NCBI GenBank assembly: GCA_964434165.1
Contig: CAYSUS010000088.1
Coordinates: forward strand, 1 to 30,775
Length of the DNA stretch: 30,775 nucleotides
Source of the DNA: CAYSUS01 sp964434165
Lineage (GTDB): Bacteria > Planctomycetota > Planctomycetia > Pirellulales > Thermoguttaceae
Direction of reading: 5' to 3'
Shown here: positions 23,276 to 30,775 of the stretch, piece after piece
Position numbering within the stretch: position 1 is the first letter of the stretch
How the letters are laid out: every line of letters begins with the position of its first letter
Made by a program: the position numbers and the translations under genes
The notes under the pieces: model-generated
Databases searched by the model: none
What the model saw: only the letters and a program-made list of their open reading frames with translations
Told to the model about the DNA's origin: nothing

Positions 23276-24652
23276 TCAGTCACTGAGACAGTACCTGTTC
23301 GCCACGGTGATGCCGCTGATGATCGTGCCGACGATGCCGACGAAGCCCTGGTCGGTGCCGCAGATGAAGAGGTTCTTCAGGTGCGTGCGTCCGTCGTAGC
23401 GCTTCTCCGGGGCGCCGTACACGGCGCCGTAGGCGCGGCCCGTGTAGCGGTGGATCGTGGTGGGAGTGAACATGTCGGTGGCGATGACGCTGCTGCGGAA
23501 GTCGGGCACGAACCGCACGGCCGACTCGACCATGCGGTCGTACCACTGGAGCTTGGCCAGGCGGTAGCCCTGCGCGTCCAGACCGGCCCACCGCTCGTAG
23601 TTGGCCAGCGAGGTGATGCGGACCATGCCCTCGGTGAGCGGCTCGTCGTAGATGAAGTTGTTGGGCGAGCAGATCACGCCGCTGCGGGGATCGGCCAGGT
23701 CGTCGGGCTGTTCGTAGCGGAACGTGTCCGAGTCGCTATAGAACACGATCGTGTGGTCCAGGCCCAGGTCGCGGGGCTGGGCGTCGAGCACGGAGATCGA
23801 CTCGATGAACGTCACCCGGCCCGGGTCGGCCTGCGGCACGGGCTGGTCGGCGTGGCACATCCGCATGGTCTCGGGCCAGCCGGCCGAGGAGAGGACCCGC
23901 CGGGCTTGGAGCTCCGTGCCGTCCTCGAGCACCACCTTGCGGACCGCGCCGTCCTCGACCACCAGGCGATCGACGGCCGCGCGGAGCCGCAGCTCGCCGC
24001 CCAGCGACTTGTACTTGCGGACCAGCTTCTTGAGGATCAACCGCACGCCGCGCCACGGCCGGGCGAGCCCCTCGAGGTAGATCGAGCGGAACATGATGCA
24101 GAATTGGCCGAAGCTCATGTCGTGCTCGCGCGGTCCACCGTAGAACAGCAGCGGGCAGAAGAGCATCTCGATCAACAGCGGATCGTCGAGGACCCCCTCG
24201 ACCACGCGGCGCGCGGAAGGGGGCGTGCGGTCCAGGTCCACGTCGTCGAAGTCGCCGATCTGGGAGAGCAGCTTGCGGAACTTGTCGCGCTCGGAGGGGA
24301 ACTCGCGGGCGACTTCCGACTCCAGCAGCTTCGGATCGTTGCTGAAGCGGAGGGCCGCGCCCGGAAAGGCGATCTTCGAGCCCACCTGGGGCGAGAGGGC
24401 CAGCTCCTCCCAGCCCAGCCGGAGCTGGCGCAGGAGCCGGGCCAAGGGGCCGCGGCGGCTCCCTTTGGGCGTGAAGTTGGTGACCGCGTGCAGTCCGACG
24501 TCGTAGTCGCGGCCTGCCAGTCGGTAGAAGGAGTTCAGGCCGCCGATCGTGGTGTGGCGCTCGAGGATACACACCTTCTTGCCGAAGTGGGCCAGGCGGA
24601 TGCCCGCCGAAAGCCCCGACATGCCCGCGCCGATGATGATCGTGTCGTACAT
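23276..24652 (-). CDS. CrtI-family (phytoene desaturase-like) FAD oxidoreductase 2
   Basis: A 458-residue paralogue of the following gene. It starts directly with the dinucleotide fold MYDTIIIGAGMSGLSAGIRL (G8, G10, G13), then CILERHTTIGGLNSFYRLAG and DVGLHAVTNF. The C-terminal FAD motif is YGAVYGAPEKRYDGRTHLKN...LFICGTDQGFVGIVGTIISG. Cofactor and desaturase/saturase-type chemistry are inferred from the family; the substrate is unknown. Two different CrtI-type enzymes next to ACP and KAS genes suggest two separate redox steps on one chain or a heteromeric enzyme. The gap to the ACP gene is 81 bp with nothing notable. The ribosome site is weak. Confidence 0.85.
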   Translation of the reverse strand: MYDTIIIGAGMSGLSAGIRLAHFGKKVCILERHTTIGGLNSFYRLAGRDYDVGLHAVTNFTPKGSRRGPLARLLRQLRLGWEELALSPQVGSKIAFPGAALRFSNDPKLLESEVAREFPSERDKFRKLLSQIGDFDDVDLDRTPPSARRVVEGVLDDPLLIEMLFCPLLFYGGPREHDMSFGQFCIMFRSIYLEGLARPWRGVRLILKKLVRKYKSLGGELRLRAAVDRLVVEDGAVRKVVLEDGTELQARRVLSSAGWPETMRMCHADQPVPQADPGRVTFIESISVLDAQPRDLGLDHTIVFYSDSDTFRYEQPDDLADPRSGVICSPNNFIYDEPLTEGMVRITSLANYERWAGLDAQGYRLAKLQWYDRMVESAVRFVPDFRSSVIATDMFTPTTIHRYTGRAYGAVYGAPEKRYDGRTHLKNLFICGTDQGFVGIVGTIISGITVANRYCLSD

Positions 24653-24733
24653 GGCTCGGCGGTGTGCCGCGCGGGGGCGGCCTGCGGCGAGAGGCGGGGC
24701 GAGTGCGGCGGGAACGGATCGCCGTCCATGCGA

Positions 24734-24994
24734 TTATACCTTCTCCACGTCGCGCATCCGCGGCTCCAGGTACTCGATCGTGCTCTGCATGCTGGCCAGC
24801 CTGGGGTAATCCTCCTCGGGGATCTGGATCCGGTAGCGCTTGCGGAGCTCCATGACGATGTCGAGGAAGTCCATGCTGTCCAGCTCGAGCTGCTCGCGGA
24901 ACGCGACGTCCTCCTTCAGCTCGCTGAGGTCCTCGTCCGGGGCGATGTCGGAAAGGATATCGGTAATGGCTTCTCGGATGTCTTCGGCCGTCAT
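24734..24994 (-). CDS. Acyl carrier protein
   Basis: An 86-residue acidic helical protein. ATG 24994 (MTAEDIREAITDILSDIAPD) is chosen: GGGAG lies 9 nt upstream and the domain starts here; the longer open frame is rejected. The phosphopantetheine attachment site is S40 in LELDSMDFLDIVMEL, the usual DS[LM] motif. The basic helix III segment RKRYRIQIPEEDYPRLASM completes the fold. Its position directly after the KAS gene and before the FAD oxidoreductases suggests a dedicated carrier for this pathway rather than the housekeeping AcpP. Slightly longer than AcpP (77 residues). Confidence 0.92.
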   Translation of the reverse strand: MTAEDIREAITDILSDIAPDEDLSELKEDVAFREQLELDSMDFLDIVMELRKRYRIQIPEEDYPRLASMQSTIEYLEPRMRDVEKV

Positions 24995-25030
24995 TCGGCA
25001 GGCTCCCATCAGTTGACTCGCGCTCCCTCC

Positions 25031-25063
25031 AGACTTCCGAAATCTTCGAGACTCCGGAAGTCT
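25031..25063. repeat. GACTTCCGAAGTC palindromic element, copy 3
   Basis: AGACTTCCG (25031-25039) and CGGAAGTCT (25055-25063) flank a nearly symmetrical centre, in the 77-bp gap between the KAS and ACP genes. Confidence 0.65.
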
Positions 25064-25071
25064 ACGGTTCT

Positions 25072-26316
25072 CTACGCCCTCCGCACGATCACCACCGAGT
25101 TGATCCCCAGCATGCCGAACGATGTGTTGAGGATCGTCTCGGCGCGGTCCATCGCGCGGGGCTCGTTGGCGACCAGCCCCGGCAGGTCGCACTCCGGGTC
25201 GGGCCGGTCGAGGTTGATCGTCGGGTGGCACACGCGATCGGCGAAGGCCGGCAGGTTGCCGGCCAGCTCCAGGGCCCCTGCCGCGCCCATCGCGTGGCCG
25301 ATGTAGCTCTTCGTGTTGTTGAACAGCGTGCGTCCCGAGCCGTTAAAGGCCGCGCGCATCGCCTGGCACTCCTGGGCGTCACCAGTGGTCGTGCCCGTCG
25401 CGTGCGTGCTCACCAGGTCCACGTCCCCCGCGCCGATCCCCGCGCGCCGCAAGGCCAGCCGGATGCACTCGGCCTGGCGCTCGGGCAGGGGATTGACGAA
25501 GTCGTGCGCGTCGCTGTTCATGGCGTGGCCGACGATCTCGCCGTAGATCGTCGCGCCGCGGGCCCTGGCGTCGTCCAGGCGCTCCAGCACGTAGAGGCAT
25601 CCCCCCTCGGCCACCACGATGCCGTTGCGGTCGGCGTCGAACGGGCGCGAGGCCTTGGCCGGGTCGTCGTGCCGGGCCAGGGCCCCCTGGCTGTGGAAGC
25701 TGGCGAAGATGCCGAACGTGTGGATGCTCTCCGAGACGCCGCCGCAAAGGGCCACGTCGCACTCGTCCAGGCGGAGCATCTGCATGCCCTGGATCAGGCC
25801 GGCGTTGCCCGCCGCGCAGGCCGCGCCGATCGAGTAGTGCGGCCCGGTGATCCCCAGGTTCATCGAGATCTCGCCGGCGGGGTTGTTGGCCACGGTCCGC
25901 GGATTGTGGTGGTGCGACCAGTATTGCGTGTCGTAGTCGTAGCCCTTGAGCAGGTAGATCTCGTTCTCGGTCTCCACGTTGCCGTGCTCGGTCACGCCCA
26001 CGTAGATGCCCACCCGCGCGGGATCGACGTTGGGCCAGTCCAGGCCCGAGTCGCGGATCGCCTCGTGGGCGCAGTAGATACCGATGCTGCCCGCCCGGGT
26101 GCCGCGGCGGATTTCCTTCTTCTTCTGGTAGCGGGTGTCCTCGAACCGGCAGACCCCGGCCACAGTCTTGCCGAAGTAACGGGTTTCATACTCGGTGACC
26201 CCGCTGCGCCCGGCCAGGAGGCTCGCGCGGAGCTCGCCAAGATCGTTCCCGTTGGGCGCAGTCAGCCCCACGCCGGTGATCACGATCCGCTGGTGGTCCG
26301 GTCGAGTGGCGACCAT
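25072..26316 (-). CDS. Beta-ketoacyl-ACP synthase, FabF-type (KAS II family)
   Basis: A 414-residue condensing enzyme. ATG 26316 (MVATRPDHQRIVITGVGLTA) has AGGGAAG 8 nt upstream; the open frame continues far upstream but without homology. The Cys-His-His triad is C167 in SIGAACAAGNAGL, H305 in STHATGTTTGDAQE and H341 in KSYIGHAMGAAGA, close to E. coli FabF (163, 303, 340). The surroundings of the Cys (GAACAAG rather than ATACATG) differ from housekeeping FabF, pointing to a specialised clade. It should extend an acyl or polyketide chain by malonyl-ACP condensation. It heads the minus-strand run KAS, ACP, two CrtI-type oxidoreductases, FabZ, and a promoter-like element precedes it. Confidence 0.93.
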   Translation of the reverse strand: MVATRPDHQRIVITGVGLTAPNGNDLGELRASLLAGRSGVTEYETRYFGKTVAGVCRFEDTRYQKKKEIRRGTRAGSIGIYCAHEAIRDSGLDWPNVDPARVGIYVGVTEHGNVETENEIYLLKGYDYDTQYWSHHHNPRTVANNPAGEISMNLGITGPHYSIGAACAAGNAGLIQGMQMLRLDECDVALCGGVSESIHTFGIFASFHSQGALARHDDPAKASRPFDADRNGIVVAEGGCLYVLERLDDARARGATIYGEIVGHAMNSDAHDFVNPLPERQAECIRLALRRAGIGAGDVDLVSTHATGTTTGDAQECQAMRAAFNGSGRTLFNNTKSYIGHAMGAAGALELAGNLPAFADRVCHPTINLDRPDPECDLPGLVANEPRAMDRAETILNTSFGMLGINSVVIVRRA

Positions 26317-26347
26317 GCTGGCTTCCCTAACCGCGTGCAAACCAACG

Positions 26348-26376
26348 AGATTACCTGTTATTCGGAGGGTTGGCAA
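26348..26376 (-). promoter_or_regulatory. Possible promoter of the KAS-ACP-oxidoreductase cluster
   Basis: On the minus strand TTGCCA (26371-26376) and TAATCT (26348-26353) are separated by 17 bp, 31 bp before the KAS start codon. The -35 box matches the consensus at five of six positions; the -10 is weak. The rest of the 26317-26612 spacer shows nothing. Confidence 0.4.
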
Positions 26377-26612
26377 GCGTCGGCGGAGGGTCGGCTGATC
26401 TGGGGGCGGCGACGCGCCGGTAGCCGTCGCCCGGCAAGGTGGGGGGTCGGTTGGGGCCGCCGGCCCGCGGCCCAAGGGTTCTCGGGCTCTGCGGCAAGCA
26501 CCTCGCGTGCCAGGGCCATCGTCCCGCCTCCGTGCAGTGGTTGTGGGGTCACGCTCACCCACCACGATCCACGGTACCGGCCGGCCATCGAGGCGGGATG
26601 CCGCCGGTCTCC

Positions 26613-28235
26613 TCAGTCGCAGAACCCCCGGTCCTTGATCCCCCGGCGGATCTCGACCCACTGGCCCATGTCGTCCAGGACGCGGATCGAGGGGATGCCC
26701 GCCTCGGCCGCGCTCTGCCGCAGCGCGTCGCTCGACACCTTGCGAGAGTCCGGCATGTGCAGGTATCGGCCGCCGATCAGGCCCACGCCCCCTTCGTCCA
26801 ACACGCGATAGACTTCCCGCATCGCTTTCGCGCGGTCGCCCCAGATGAGCACTGGCCCCACGCCCGCCACCAGATCGAACGAGCGATCCCCGAACGGCAG
26901 ATCGTGGATCCCGCCCACGCGGCAGGTGATGCGGTCCTCCTGTTTCGCCTCGCGGATCCGCTGCCGCGCGGCGGCGGCAACCGCTTCCTTGGGGTAAAGG
27001 GCCGTGACCTTCCGCTTCGTGGTCTGGAGGATGCCGCGCTGCAGCGCCTGCTCCAGCCCGCCGTCGCCGCGATGGATGAGCAGGCAGCGGCCTTCGGTGA
27101 TGTAGTAGTCGGCCACCAGGCGCCGGGCGAGCATCTCCGGTCCGCTTTGGAAATGCCTGGCGGCGGCCGGCGCCTCCGGGCCCACGATCTTCACCCACTG
27201 GCCCCGCGCGTCGATGACCTCGGCCCCGGGAACGGCCGCCTCGCGCACGATCTGCCGCAGCCGCTCGGCCGTCATGCGGTGCCTGCGCGGGGCGTAGAGA
27301 TAGCGCCCGCCCAGGAAGGCCACGCCCGAGGGCTTCAAGACGCGATCGACCTCGCGCAGGGCCTTGACCAGGTCGGGGATGAAGATCAGCGTCCCGCGGC
27401 TGACGATCAGATCGGCGTGGTCGTCCGGGAAGGGCAGCTTCTGGGCGTCGCCGAGCACGAACCGCACGCGGTCCTCAAGACCCGCCGCGCGGACGTTCTT
27501 GTCGAACAGCGGCTTGCAGCCGGGCTCGATGTCCAGGCCGAGGATCGCGAGCTTCGTCCGCCTGGCTAGCTCCACGTCGAGCATGCCCGTGCCGCAGCCG
27601 ACGTCGATGCACACGCCCCGTTCAATCCCGCCGCATTCCCGCAGCATGCGCTCGGCGGTCATCGGATAGGTGTGGCCCACGCGGTGCTTGACAACCCAGT
27701 CGTAGGAGCGGGCCGTCATGTCGGGCACGATCGTCAGGTCGCTCCGCTCCGACCACAGCCGGTGGCCGGTCGGGCCGCCGAAGAACCGCGCCACGGGCGC
27801 TGCGTGAGGATGATCGGACAGGGGGGCGGCGTACACCGGATCGCCGGCCGGGTGCTCGTGGGTCCACGCCACGGCGTTAGCCTGTCCCAGGGAGCCGACC
27901 GGTCCCCTGCCTTTCTTCGCCTCGAGGCAGATCACGGCATCGCAATCCGCGGCTCCTTCTCGCACGGCCTGGGCGATCCGCTCCGCGCCGGCCAGCTCGA
28001 CACGCACCGATGCCCGGGTCCTGCGGCGATACTCCTGGACGATCGCCCTGGCCGGCTCCTCCAGGCGTCGATCGACCAGGAGGCGGCAAGGGGTTTGAGC
28101 GCATGATTCCGAGTGCCTGGGGGCGGGGATGGCCTGAGCGGCCGGCAGTTCGTCTGCGGCGCGCGTGTGGGGCAGGCCATCCAGAGCCAGCAGGGCTGCG
28201 ATGGATGCTGACAGGAAGACGCGGGATCGTGTCAT
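26613..28235 (-). CDS. Exported protein: ModA-like segment plus two tandem methyltransferase units
   Basis: A 540-residue protein. ATG 28235 has GAAGGG ~9 nt upstream and begins a signal peptide (MTRSRVFLSASIAALLAL, cleavage near TRA-A). Residues ~48-170 resemble part of a molybdate-type periplasmic binding protein (CRLLVDRRLEEPARAIVQEY, VYAAPLSDHPHAAPVARFF). Unit 1 (~185-355) is a class I SAM-dependent methyltransferase with DVGCGTG (211-217), LGLDIEPG, GDAQKLPFPDDHADLIVSR. Unit 2 (~380-532) repeats it, with LPFGDRSFDLVAGVGPVLIW, but motif I is degraded (IHRGDGG). Each unit ends with the same signature: GGRYL...LRQ...GQWV[KE]I (309-350 and 488-529). SAM is cytoplasmic, so an exported methyltransferase is odd; the fold may bind something else. 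It is upstream of the KAS gene on the same strand, 296 bp away. Confidence 0.72.
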   Translation of the reverse strand: MTRSRVFLSASIAALLALDGLPHTRAADELPAAQAIPAPRHSESCAQTPCRLLVDRRLEEPARAIVQEYRRRTRASVRVELAGAERIAQAVREGAADCDAVICLEAKKGRGPVGSLGQANAVAWTHEHPAGDPVYAAPLSDHPHAAPVARFFGGPTGHRLWSERSDLTIVPDMTARSYDWVVKHRVGHTYPMTAERMLRECGGIERGVCIDVGCGTGMLDVELARRTKLAILGLDIEPGCKPLFDKNVRAAGLEDRVRFVLGDAQKLPFPDDHADLIVSRGTLIFIPDLVKALREVDRVLKPSGVAFLGGRYLYAPRRHRMTAERLRQIVREAAVPGAEVIDARGQWVKIVGPEAPAAARHFQSGPEMLARRLVADYYITEGRCLLIHRGDGGLEQALQRGILQTTKRKVTALYPKEAVAAAARQRIREAKQEDRITCRVGGIHDLPFGDRSFDLVAGVGPVLIWGDRAKAMREVYRVLDEGGVGLIGGRYLHMPDSRKVSSDALRQSAAEAGIPSIRVLDDMGQWVEIRRGIKDRGFCD

Positions 28236-28503
28236 GGTATTGGCCCTTCTACTTGGCGGAGTCGCCAGCGACCGCGGCGCGGCCCAGCGCGGGGAGCGAC
28301 GCTCAGCCCGGCATGCCCCTGCGCAGGCGAACGACCATCTCCCACAGCCGGTCGATCTCGCCCCGCTCCCTGCTCCCAACGCGATCCGAACCGCTCGCTC
28401 TCTCCGGTAAACGCAAGTCTCTGTAGCTCAAAAGGTTAACGGATTCCGTCTCTTCTGTCGATCCGGGCCGAGCGAAAACCGGGCGGAGGCGGTTTGGATC
28501 AGC
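28236..28503. other. Spacer between the methyltransferase-like and cytochrome genes
   Basis: GGTTAAC (28434-28440) and GTTAACC (28508-28514) form a distant inverted pair, each preceded by AGCTCA. A tRNA-like fragment was considered and rejected. Base composition changes here toward more A/T on the cytochrome side. No gene is seen. Confidence 0.4.
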
Positions 28504-30735
28504 TCATGTTAACCGGGGTGGAGATTCATACTCGGAGAAACAAAACGTAAGCGAGAACGATTGTCGCAGCACGCTCACAATGGCCCCGAGCAGGACCAAC
28601 ACGACGGCCAAATCGAAGACGGTGTAAGAGTAGCGTGTCACCGGATCAAGGCCGGGAATCTTGAGGAAGATGAGCACTCCCGCTGCGCCAGCCAAAGCCA
28701 GCGAGATCGACAGCATCCCAGCCGCCAGCGAACCGAACCACGAGCGTTTGGAGGGGTTCGCGGATACGCGGCCTTTCAGTTCCCACAGTAAGGCGACGAG
28801 TCCGACGCTAAGGACAGCAACCGCAATAAGAAAATGGTTGCCGTCGAGCCAGAATCGTGTGGGGAGCATGTATTCCATGAGTCGAGGTCGCCAGAGCAGC
28901 ATCACGGCAGCGAGGCCGCCGAATATGGCAATGACCGGCGGCAGTAGCCGTATCACGGCGGGAACCGGTCGAGGCTCAAATACCCACCTCAGTGCCCCGC
29001 TACCTGCCGCAGCCACGATCCCCAGACACAGAACGACGATCAGTCCATAGGTAACGGGCTTCAAATAGGCTTCCCGCCACGCACCAATTCTCACCGCGGG
29101 CAGTGAGAGTCCAAGGAGCCGATACTGCGGCTGCGTGACCGGTTGGGCATTCTCGTCGAAGAGGTACTTCACGTTGCTGACGAAGAAGAAGTCCGACTCG
29201 GGATGGTGGCAATCGGTGCAGCCGTTGACTCCGAGGGCCGCATTGGCAGGCAATACGTCGTGGTTGTACTTATGCACGTTCGCGTATGGCGACGCTTCCC
29301 ACGGATGCACATCCAAGGTGCGGAACTCCGCGCCGGAGGTGTACACCCGGTCGTCCATCACCCAGACCACTCGTTTGCCTTCCATGGGGAAGTTCGTATC
29401 CGCGAACACTTGCGTAACCGATTGAATCAGTGCGTCGATTTCTTCCGGGCGGTTGACTTCGGGCACGTCATCCCCGTTGTCGTCGGTGATCTTGGACAAC
29501 TCAGGATACTTCGCCGCGTCGGCCTGGTGCGCGGTCCACATCTTGTAGATGTCGCCCATCTTCGGCTGCATGAGCGCCGTTTCGCCTTCCACCTCAATGC
29601 CGGGCCACGCGCTGTGAATCCGGTTGACGGGATAGATCTTGCCCTTATAGCGGGCCAGCACCGATCGGAAAGGATCGGTGGGTTTGTCGTCGTAGCCCAT
29701 CATCTCCAGGTCGCCGTAATGATTCCAGTACTTGCCGTCCGGCCCGTAGAATGTCCATAGGTGCTTTCCCTTCGTGGGAATCTTCGTGCCCGGGTTGAAC
29801 ACGTCGCCCGCTTGCACGAGCGCGGCCTTCACCGGCCGCTGGGCAATGTGGCACGTCTGGCAGGCGATTTCCTCCAGGTGCAGGGGAGGAAGCCAACGAT
29901 GCTTGGCGATTGGGGCCCCCAGGCGCCCGGTGTCGTGACAGTCGGCGCACGAGATACAGGTGTCGTCCAGATCGTCGCGCACGTGCCCGCCGGGGTCGTC
30001 TCCTTTGCCGAACTGATGCTCCTCGTGGCCGGCGATGCGATGATCGGTGGCGGAACTGCCCGCCGGATGGCAGTCGACGCATTTCAGACCCGCGCGAAGA
30101 TGCACATCGGTTCGCGGGCGGAAGTTCGCGCCCCGTTTCTTCCAGCCCGGTTTCGCATGGCAGCTCAGGCAAACCTCATTGCGGGGCTCGCGGACAATGT
30201 GCGGCTCGACCGTGCCATCCTCGTTGAAACGCTCCTTTTCGTAGGCCACTTCGACAGGCTTCTTGTCTGAGACCGATCCGGTCACCTTGGCGAAACCTGC
30301 CCCCGCGGTGGCGGCCCAACGAAGGTTCCATGCCCCAAGCTGCTTTTTCCGCTCTGACACATCGTACTCGGGCTGATGGCATAGCAGACAGTCAGCTTCC
30401 AGCACGCCTGTTTCGGCCCACCGGGCCTTGTAATAGTCGCCGTCGAAGCCGTTGTCTCCACCGGGAGAGAGCCCGCTGGCCGGATCAGCCATCCACAGAT
30501 CGTACCGTTTGCCCTCCCGGTCGAACTCGGCCGATCCGCCGCCGGGATGGCAGGCCGCACATGGCGAGGTGAAGAACGTGAACGAGGTCATGTCCATCGT
30601 GGCCGGCGACTCGTTCTCTTTCGGTGACAGGTACTTGTAGAGCGGAGCCGGAGAGCACCAGGTGCCGCCGTAGTTGCCCGGCGTGGACGCCCACTGACAT
30701 CGCGACTTCTGGTCCGCCGTCGCTTTGCCGCTCAG
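28504..30735 (-). CDS. Membrane-anchored seven-heme cytochrome c, 5' end missing
   Basis: Counting from ATG 30597, there are seven CxxCH heme sites: CAACH (13-17), CLLCH (70), CLSCH (143), CVDCH (173), CADCH (217), CQTCH (246) and CTDCH (460). The C-terminal ~180 residues form five membrane helices (~516-540, 548-569, 588-606, 620-646, 657-678). The first site lies only 13 residues from that ATG and there is no signal peptide. The frame continues convincingly upstream (KSRCQWAS, GNYGGTWCSPAPLYKYLS) to a TAG at 30736-30738 without any ATG/GTG/TTG. The true N-terminus is therefore lost at the repeated sequence at 30730. It likely moved electrons between a membrane quinone pool and periplasmic partners; large multiheme proteins of this type reduce sulfur or nitrogen oxyanions, but the substrate is not readable. 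Codons are more A/T-rich than in neighbouring genes, suggesting transfer. Confidence 0.75.
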   Translation of the reverse strand: MSGKATADQKSRCQWASTPGNYGGTWCSPAPLYKYLSPKENESPATMDMTSFTFFTSPCAACHPGGGSAEFDREGKRYDLWMADPASGLSPGGDNGFDGDYYKARWAETGVLEADCLLCHQPEYDVSERKKQLGAWNLRWAATAGAGFAKVTGSVSDKKPVEVAYEKERFNEDGTVEPHIVREPRNEVCLSCHAKPGWKKRGANFRPRTDVHLRAGLKCVDCHPAGSSATDHRIAGHEEHQFGKGDDPGGHVRDDLDDTCISCADCHDTGRLGAPIAKHRWLPPLHLEEIACQTCHIAQRPVKAALVQAGDVFNPGTKIPTKGKHLWTFYGPDGKYWNHYGDLEMMGYDDKPTDPFRSVLARYKGKIYPVNRIHSAWPGIEVEGETALMQPKMGDIYKMWTAHQADAAKYPELSKITDDNGDDVPEVNRPEEIDALIQSVTQVFADTNFPMEGKRVVWVMDDRVYTSGAEFRTLDVHPWEASPYANVHKYNHDVLPANAALGVNGCTDCHHPESDFFFVSNVKYLFDENAQPVTQPQYRLLGLSLPAVRIGAWREAYLKPVTYGLIVVLCLGIVAAAGSGALRWVFEPRPVPAVIRLLPPVIAIFGGLAAVMLLWRPRLMEYMLPTRFWLDGNHFLIAVAVLSVGLVALLWELKGRVSANPSKRSWFGSLAAGMLSISLALAGAAGVLIFLKIPGLDPVTRYSYTVFDLAVVLVLLGAIVSVLRQSFSLTFCFSEYESPPRLT

Positions 30736-30775
30736 CTAAATTGCCTCCTGTCTGCTCAGCTAAATTGCCATACTA
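30730..30775. mobile_element. Direct repeats at the window edge, probably an insertion-sequence end
   Basis: GCTCAGCTAAATTGCC occurs at 30730-30745 and again at 30754-30769. The cytochrome reading frame meets a stop inside the first copy. Tandem terminal repeats of this sort are typical of IS21-family ends, but no transposase is in the window, so the family is a guess. Confidence 0.45.

Noticed and set aside
21854..25306. A 1150-codon open frame on the plus strand opposite the FAD oxidoreductases, ACP and KAS
   Set aside because: It has no recognisable domain and is Val/Gly/Arg/Asp-rich, as expected from the complement of G/C-ending codons. The minus-strand genes have clear motifs throughout.
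26317..27198. Long N-terminal extension of the KAS frame into the methyltransferase-like gene
   Set aside because: The KAS fold begins at 26316 with its own ribosome site, and the upstream translation is an out-of-frame reading of the neighbouring gene.
28415..28470. tRNA-like string GTAGCTCAAAAGGTTAAC
   Set aside because: It resembles a D-arm, but no anticodon arm, T-arm with GTTCGAATC, or acceptor pairing can be found.

Overview
This window is high-GC bacterial DNA that I would assign to a Planctomycetota-like organism. The reasons are a PEP-CTERM surface protein, two Tat-exported ThuA-domain proteins, a DoxX/TIM-barrel fusion, an OleA-like KAS III, a fatty-acyl cluster with paired CrtI-type oxidoreductases, and many short dispersed inverted repeats in the spacers. 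This placement is inference from gene content; the window has no rRNA or tRNA gene to anchor it.

Layout: 1-311 is the 3' end of a chemotaxis receptor with a clear intrinsic terminator. 667-2031 is a LamG/PEP-CTERM exported protein. 2276-3118 (-) is an MBL-fold hydrolase. 3361-4596 (+) holds an FmdB-type zinc-ribbon protein and a proline-rich membrane protein. 4635-6541 (-) holds two tandem ThuA paralogues. 7062-10756 (+) has a small arginine-rich ORF with no stop of its own, then a 1052-residue fusion of an EndoQ-type PHP nuclease with a UvrD-family helicase. 10830-13046 (-) is glycogen branching enzyme GlgB. 13172-16234 (-) carries an RNase H-like protein with altered active site, a divergent AnmK-like sugar kinase, and a class I amidotransferase homologue without its nucleophilic Cys.

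16831-26316 is a lipid (acyl-chain) region. The minus strand encodes FabF-type KAS, acyl carrier protein, two CrtI-like FAD oxidoreductases, FabZ-type dehydratase, a DoxX/TIM-barrel membrane protein and a FabI-like enoyl reductase. A convergent OleA-like KAS III overlaps the FabI gene tail-to-tail. Together they give condensation, dehydration, enoyl reduction and probably redox editing of a chain held on a dedicated carrier protein; no ketoreductase is present. The set resembles the candidate ladderane clusters of anammox planctomycetes in gene families, but the product cannot be read from sequence.

26613-28235 (-) is an unusual exported protein with a ModA-like segment followed by two tandem methyltransferase units. 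28504-30735 (-) is a seven-heme membrane cytochrome with more A/T-rich codons. Its 5' end runs into a repeated sequence at the window edge that looks like an insertion-sequence end.

The spacers contain several families of short, often palindromic repeats (GACTTCSGAAGTC, AATGACGAA, CACGGAGG, GGGGGCTGRAACCGTTCTC, TACGAAGT and 7-9 bp tandem repeats). Two of them touch coding: one supplies the stop codon of a ThuA gene and another supplies three successive in-frame ATGs at the start of fabI.
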